From Lobosporangium transversale (taxonomy: Eukaryota; Mortierellomycota; Mortierellomycetes; Mortierellales; Mortierellaceae): a DNA stretch of 64,000 nucleotides. Positions within the stretch are counted from its first letter, which is position 1. Each line of letters opens with the position of its first letter. The stretch is taken from assembly GCF_002105155.1 (NCBI RefSeq), contig NW_019029052.1, positions 1-64,000 of the forward strand. Direction: 5' to 3'. Shown here one piece after another: positions 61,200 to 64,000 of the stretch. The notes under the pieces were generated by a model. That model was not told the DNA's origin, did no database searches, and worked only from the letters and a program-made list of their open reading frames with translations. Position numbers and translations under genes: made by a program.

Positions 61200-64000
61200 C
61201 CCCAGCAACCAAAAAATCAAAATTTGATCAGTCATCAACAACAACAATAACAACAACACAATGATATCCGCTTAAAATAGCATACAGCAATTTTGTAATA
61301 AATAATATACCAATATCATCGGTTGAAAGCTTTCAAGTAAAATGGAGTGGTGCTTTAGAAATGTCTAACAAAACGCCTTCAATAGTGTGGTTTATTTTTA
61401 TTTTAAAGAAATATATGTATAAACACATTACTTCAAAGCTTTTTTTCTTTGTGCTCGACGCATCTTAATGTAGGAATTGTTGGAGCCAGCGTTGATGATA
61501 GCCTTGGAAACTGACGTTAGGGCATCAGTTTCCTTTTCCACTAACGTCATGCATGTTGATTTTGATATCTCTTCTAGCACAGCTTCAATTAGCTCCTTCT
61601 TGAATTGATACAACTTCCTCTTCTGTGCATCGAATCCTGAACGCCATTTTGCTCTTTTTTGGTCAGAGCTCTTATTCAAAGCCCAGATCGAGGGCCGTCC
61701 ATCGACACCATGGAACCATTCCATCCATTGATCCTTGAGAGGCGCTGCTTGCGGAAGCATTTCGTGCGAGGGCAGGGTAGTTCCAATCTGAACGTAGAGC
61801 ATGGCGATCTGTTCTGCCAATTGGTCCAAATCATCTCTACCTTGCTTATCAGACTGAGATTGAGATTGAGATTGAGAGTGAGCTTGTCTTTGTTCTACAA
61901 CCACCTCTTTTCTTTCTCTTGCTCCGTCTACTTCATTGAAGAATGAATCCTCGCCTTGTAAAGATGAAGAAGTGGTGGTAACGCTCGCTTGCTCATGAAC
62001 CGGCTCATGGTTAACCAGGTGCCCGTCTGTGTGCCCTTGCTCCTGGGTGAATGGGCTCCTCCGTCCTGCTCCACATCCCTGCTGCATCTGGAGATCGAAC
62101 TCTCGCATTTGCTCTTCTTGGATTGATTTGATCTCAGATACAGTATGGTCTATAATTCTTCCTGCACCATTGAAGGCCCCCTTTATCCCTTGAGAGAGTA
62201 CCACTAGCTGACGATTGACACTTGACATATGCGTCCTGAATGAAGAGGTCAAGTTACAATTAGATGTATCAACGCGTTCTCGTGATCGTATGAAGTCATC
62301 AAGGGCTGAAAACTGTGCTCCTAAAACATCAAGTTTCTGCGCTATTGCGGGAGCGTTTGCTGCAAGGCTATCCATCGAGGGAGATCTTGCCTCACTCATT
62401 GTTTGGTACAACTTTGCACTAAACTCTCCGAACTCTGGCGATTGAAAGACTGGCATCTGGCAGATATGGTGCATCCGGTAAATCCGGTAATAGCAATTAG
62501 CATTGTCGGTAATTTCCATAAGTACAGCCATATCCTGGAGAATAATCTTCCGAAAATGAGCAAGAATAATATTAAAGCATATTTTTGGTATTTCCTCCTC
62601 GCGATGGCTTGTTTGTCCTAAAAGGGGTCGATTGTAGTCCTCGGAGCGGTCCATCATGATATTCTCAATTCGCTGCTCCCAGTCTTTGTTCCCTTCAAAC
62701 AGGTTCTCAATGAAAGGAAAAATCATTCTCTGAAGTTTGGGATCAGGAATAAGTGTGTTGCGAGGGAGCCAGAATTCCTCATCAGTTCGCGAGAAGCCTG
62801 CCATTGCATACGGAACAGCTCTTGAAACTGGATGTAGGTAATGGATCGCCAAGCGAGAATGAAGCCAATTGCCTTGCTGAGATATCTGGTCATGCGATGA
62901 TCCATTGAGCATTGCGCGTTGTACTCCAGCTTTGCGACCCGCATGAGTAACTTTATCGCTATGATGGTCTGCCTTATTCATGACCCCTTTCATAGCTCTA
63001 AGAGCAAGAAGTCGCGAGGAAGCGTCAATCCATCAATTACTATTACACTACCATACAAAGCCCTGTATACCCTGTACTTACTTGTAGAGTGAGGTTGAGG
63101 ACATACGGGTTCTATCAGAGGCGCCGAAAATGAGGAAAGTTTCCATCCATTTGTCGTCATGAAAATCAGGAACGTTGTTTTTGTCCTACAGTCAAAAGTT
63201 ACAAATAACAATAGATGTGAGCAATCGAATGTCGGTATAGCCCCGTAACATTAAACAGAAAAAGTATCAGGAACTAACCATCCATAACTCTAATAGATAA
63301 AATCCTAAGGCACCTAAAGGACACAGCTCAACATCTTTATTGCGAATACAAGACGAATAGATAGTGAAGTCCTGATTTGTCTTGCCATGTGTAATCTCAA
63401 GAACAAGGGCAAAAGAAAGTTGGCGCCCATTCTCAGCTGTTGCATGGATATGTGGGAACAGGCTACTCAATTTCGCATCAAGTAAATTTTGGCCACGAGC
63501 AATCAAAAAATGATTCAAAGCAAAGCTAACTCGGTCGCGAGCCCCAAGCAGCTTGTGAGTCTTAGCCCCACCATTCAGAGGTTTGTAAGATCGAGTCCAA
63601 CAAAGTTTCAGGAACTGCTTGAGTTGAGCTGGTGTGTATGCATTATCGACCGACATTCGATATTGGTTCTTGAATTTATTGCTTTGTTGATACCTGCAGA
63701 ACAGCAATTAGGGCAATTACCAATATGCAATATTATATGTTTTAAAACAACATCCACTCCTTCATTTTTCAGGCCTCAAAGTTAAATAATACCACATTAT
63801 GCTGCTGTCTACTCCTACCTTTTTCTGTATGATGAAATGATCCCTCTGAACTCGGATGTACATAGACTTGCCCACGGCTGGTTGCTAGGGTTGGGAACTA
63901 ATGCTCGCTGAGACTGATAGAGCGATATGACCGACTTGACATATGCATCAACTGTCTCTGGAGAAGGGAGATCACCTTCATAATCCATTGTGACGTTGAC
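61200..64000 (-). mobile_element. Crypton DNA transposon (part)
   Basis: Inferred from the recombinase gene. Cryptons have no terminal inverted repeats, so the limits cannot be read from this sequence. The left limit must lie between the nuclease remnant (61179) and the recombinase stop (61428); the right limit is outside the window. Confidence 0.5.
61428..64000 (-). CDS. Crypton-type tyrosine recombinase (Ndc10-like plus GCR1_C), N-terminus outside window
   Basis: Four exons in view, 64000-63819, 63693-63279, 63185-63082 and 62997-61428 (757 residues plus more to the right); all phases close. It reads VDAYVKSVISLYQSQ, ARDRVSFALNHFLIARGQN, LEITHGKTNQDF, DVELCPLGALGFYLLELWMD, VTHAGRKAGVQRAML, GNWLHSRLAIHYLHPVSR. 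This is the Ndc10-like core of fungal Crypton elements. The tyrosine-recombinase catalytic set is intact: R127, K165, H252-x-x-R255, W278 or H280, Y287 (numbered from the window edge). A coiled region and an S-Q repeat follow, then QWMEWFHGVDGRPSIWAL and KWRSGFDAQKRKLYQFKKEL, a GCR1_C-type DNA-binding domain. The role is integration and excision of a circular DNA transposon. No element ends were found on the left side. Confidence 0.85.

Overview
The window is nuclear DNA of an early-diverging filamentous fungus. The best fit is Mortierellomycota (Mortierellaceae-like), inferred from gene content and style rather than from any marker gene. Genes are on both strands and carry short GT-AG introns. 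There is a Zn2-Cys6 regulator, an F-box relic, a Crinkler-type nuclease remnant and a Crypton tyrosine-recombinase gene. Roughly sixty A or T homopolymers of 15-43 nt sit in introns and intergenic DNA, and none interrupts a coding exon. I saw no rRNA, tRNA, CRISPR or operon.

Layout. 1-721: 5' part of an O-acetylhomoserine sulfhydrylase gene. 2636-4483: Zn2-Cys6 transcription factor. 6742-7712: dead F-box/LRR gene. 7877-12136 and 12302-14926: two minus-strand genes in tandem, a VPS9-domain Rab5-family GEF and an FMP25-like mitochondrial RCC1-repeat protein. 15396-17261: secreted GH20 beta-hexosaminidase. 20983-22908: L-threonine aldolase with a long extra tail. 26091-26982: Cys-containing SelW-like (Rdx) protein. 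28682-30725: secreted serine beta-lactamase-like hydrolase. 31011-31542: small orphan gene.

35882-39845: PI4P 5-kinase (Mss4 type). 40623-41520: spliceosomal BUD31 with a GC-AG intron. 41905-42140: Tc1/mariner relic. 42618-45350: BRAP2/Etp1 RING protein. 45565-48164: multi-spanning membrane protein resembling FAR17a/AIG1/Rolling-stone. 51246-51662: small secreted orphan. 52100-52740: unidentified coding relic. 53132-53681: MIC10. 54017-56615: CCT2. 56854-58501: VAMP7-type longin R-SNARE. 60283-61179: Crinkler-type PD-(D/E)XK remnant, tail to tail with a Crypton recombinase gene that runs off the right edge (61428-64000).

Working relationships. The housekeeping genes fall into known modules: endosomal traffic (VPS9 GEF, PI4P 5-kinase, VAMP7), mitochondrial inner membrane (FMP25, MIC10), protein folding (CCT2), splicing (BUD31), sulfur and amino-acid metabolism (MET17, threonine aldolase) and secreted hydrolysis (GH20, beta-lactamase-like). 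They are not arranged as a cluster. The right end (about 59-64 kb) is the accessory part and the most interesting. Exon structures were inferred by eye from splice signals, reading phase and family resemblance. All models given with exons keep an open frame across every junction.
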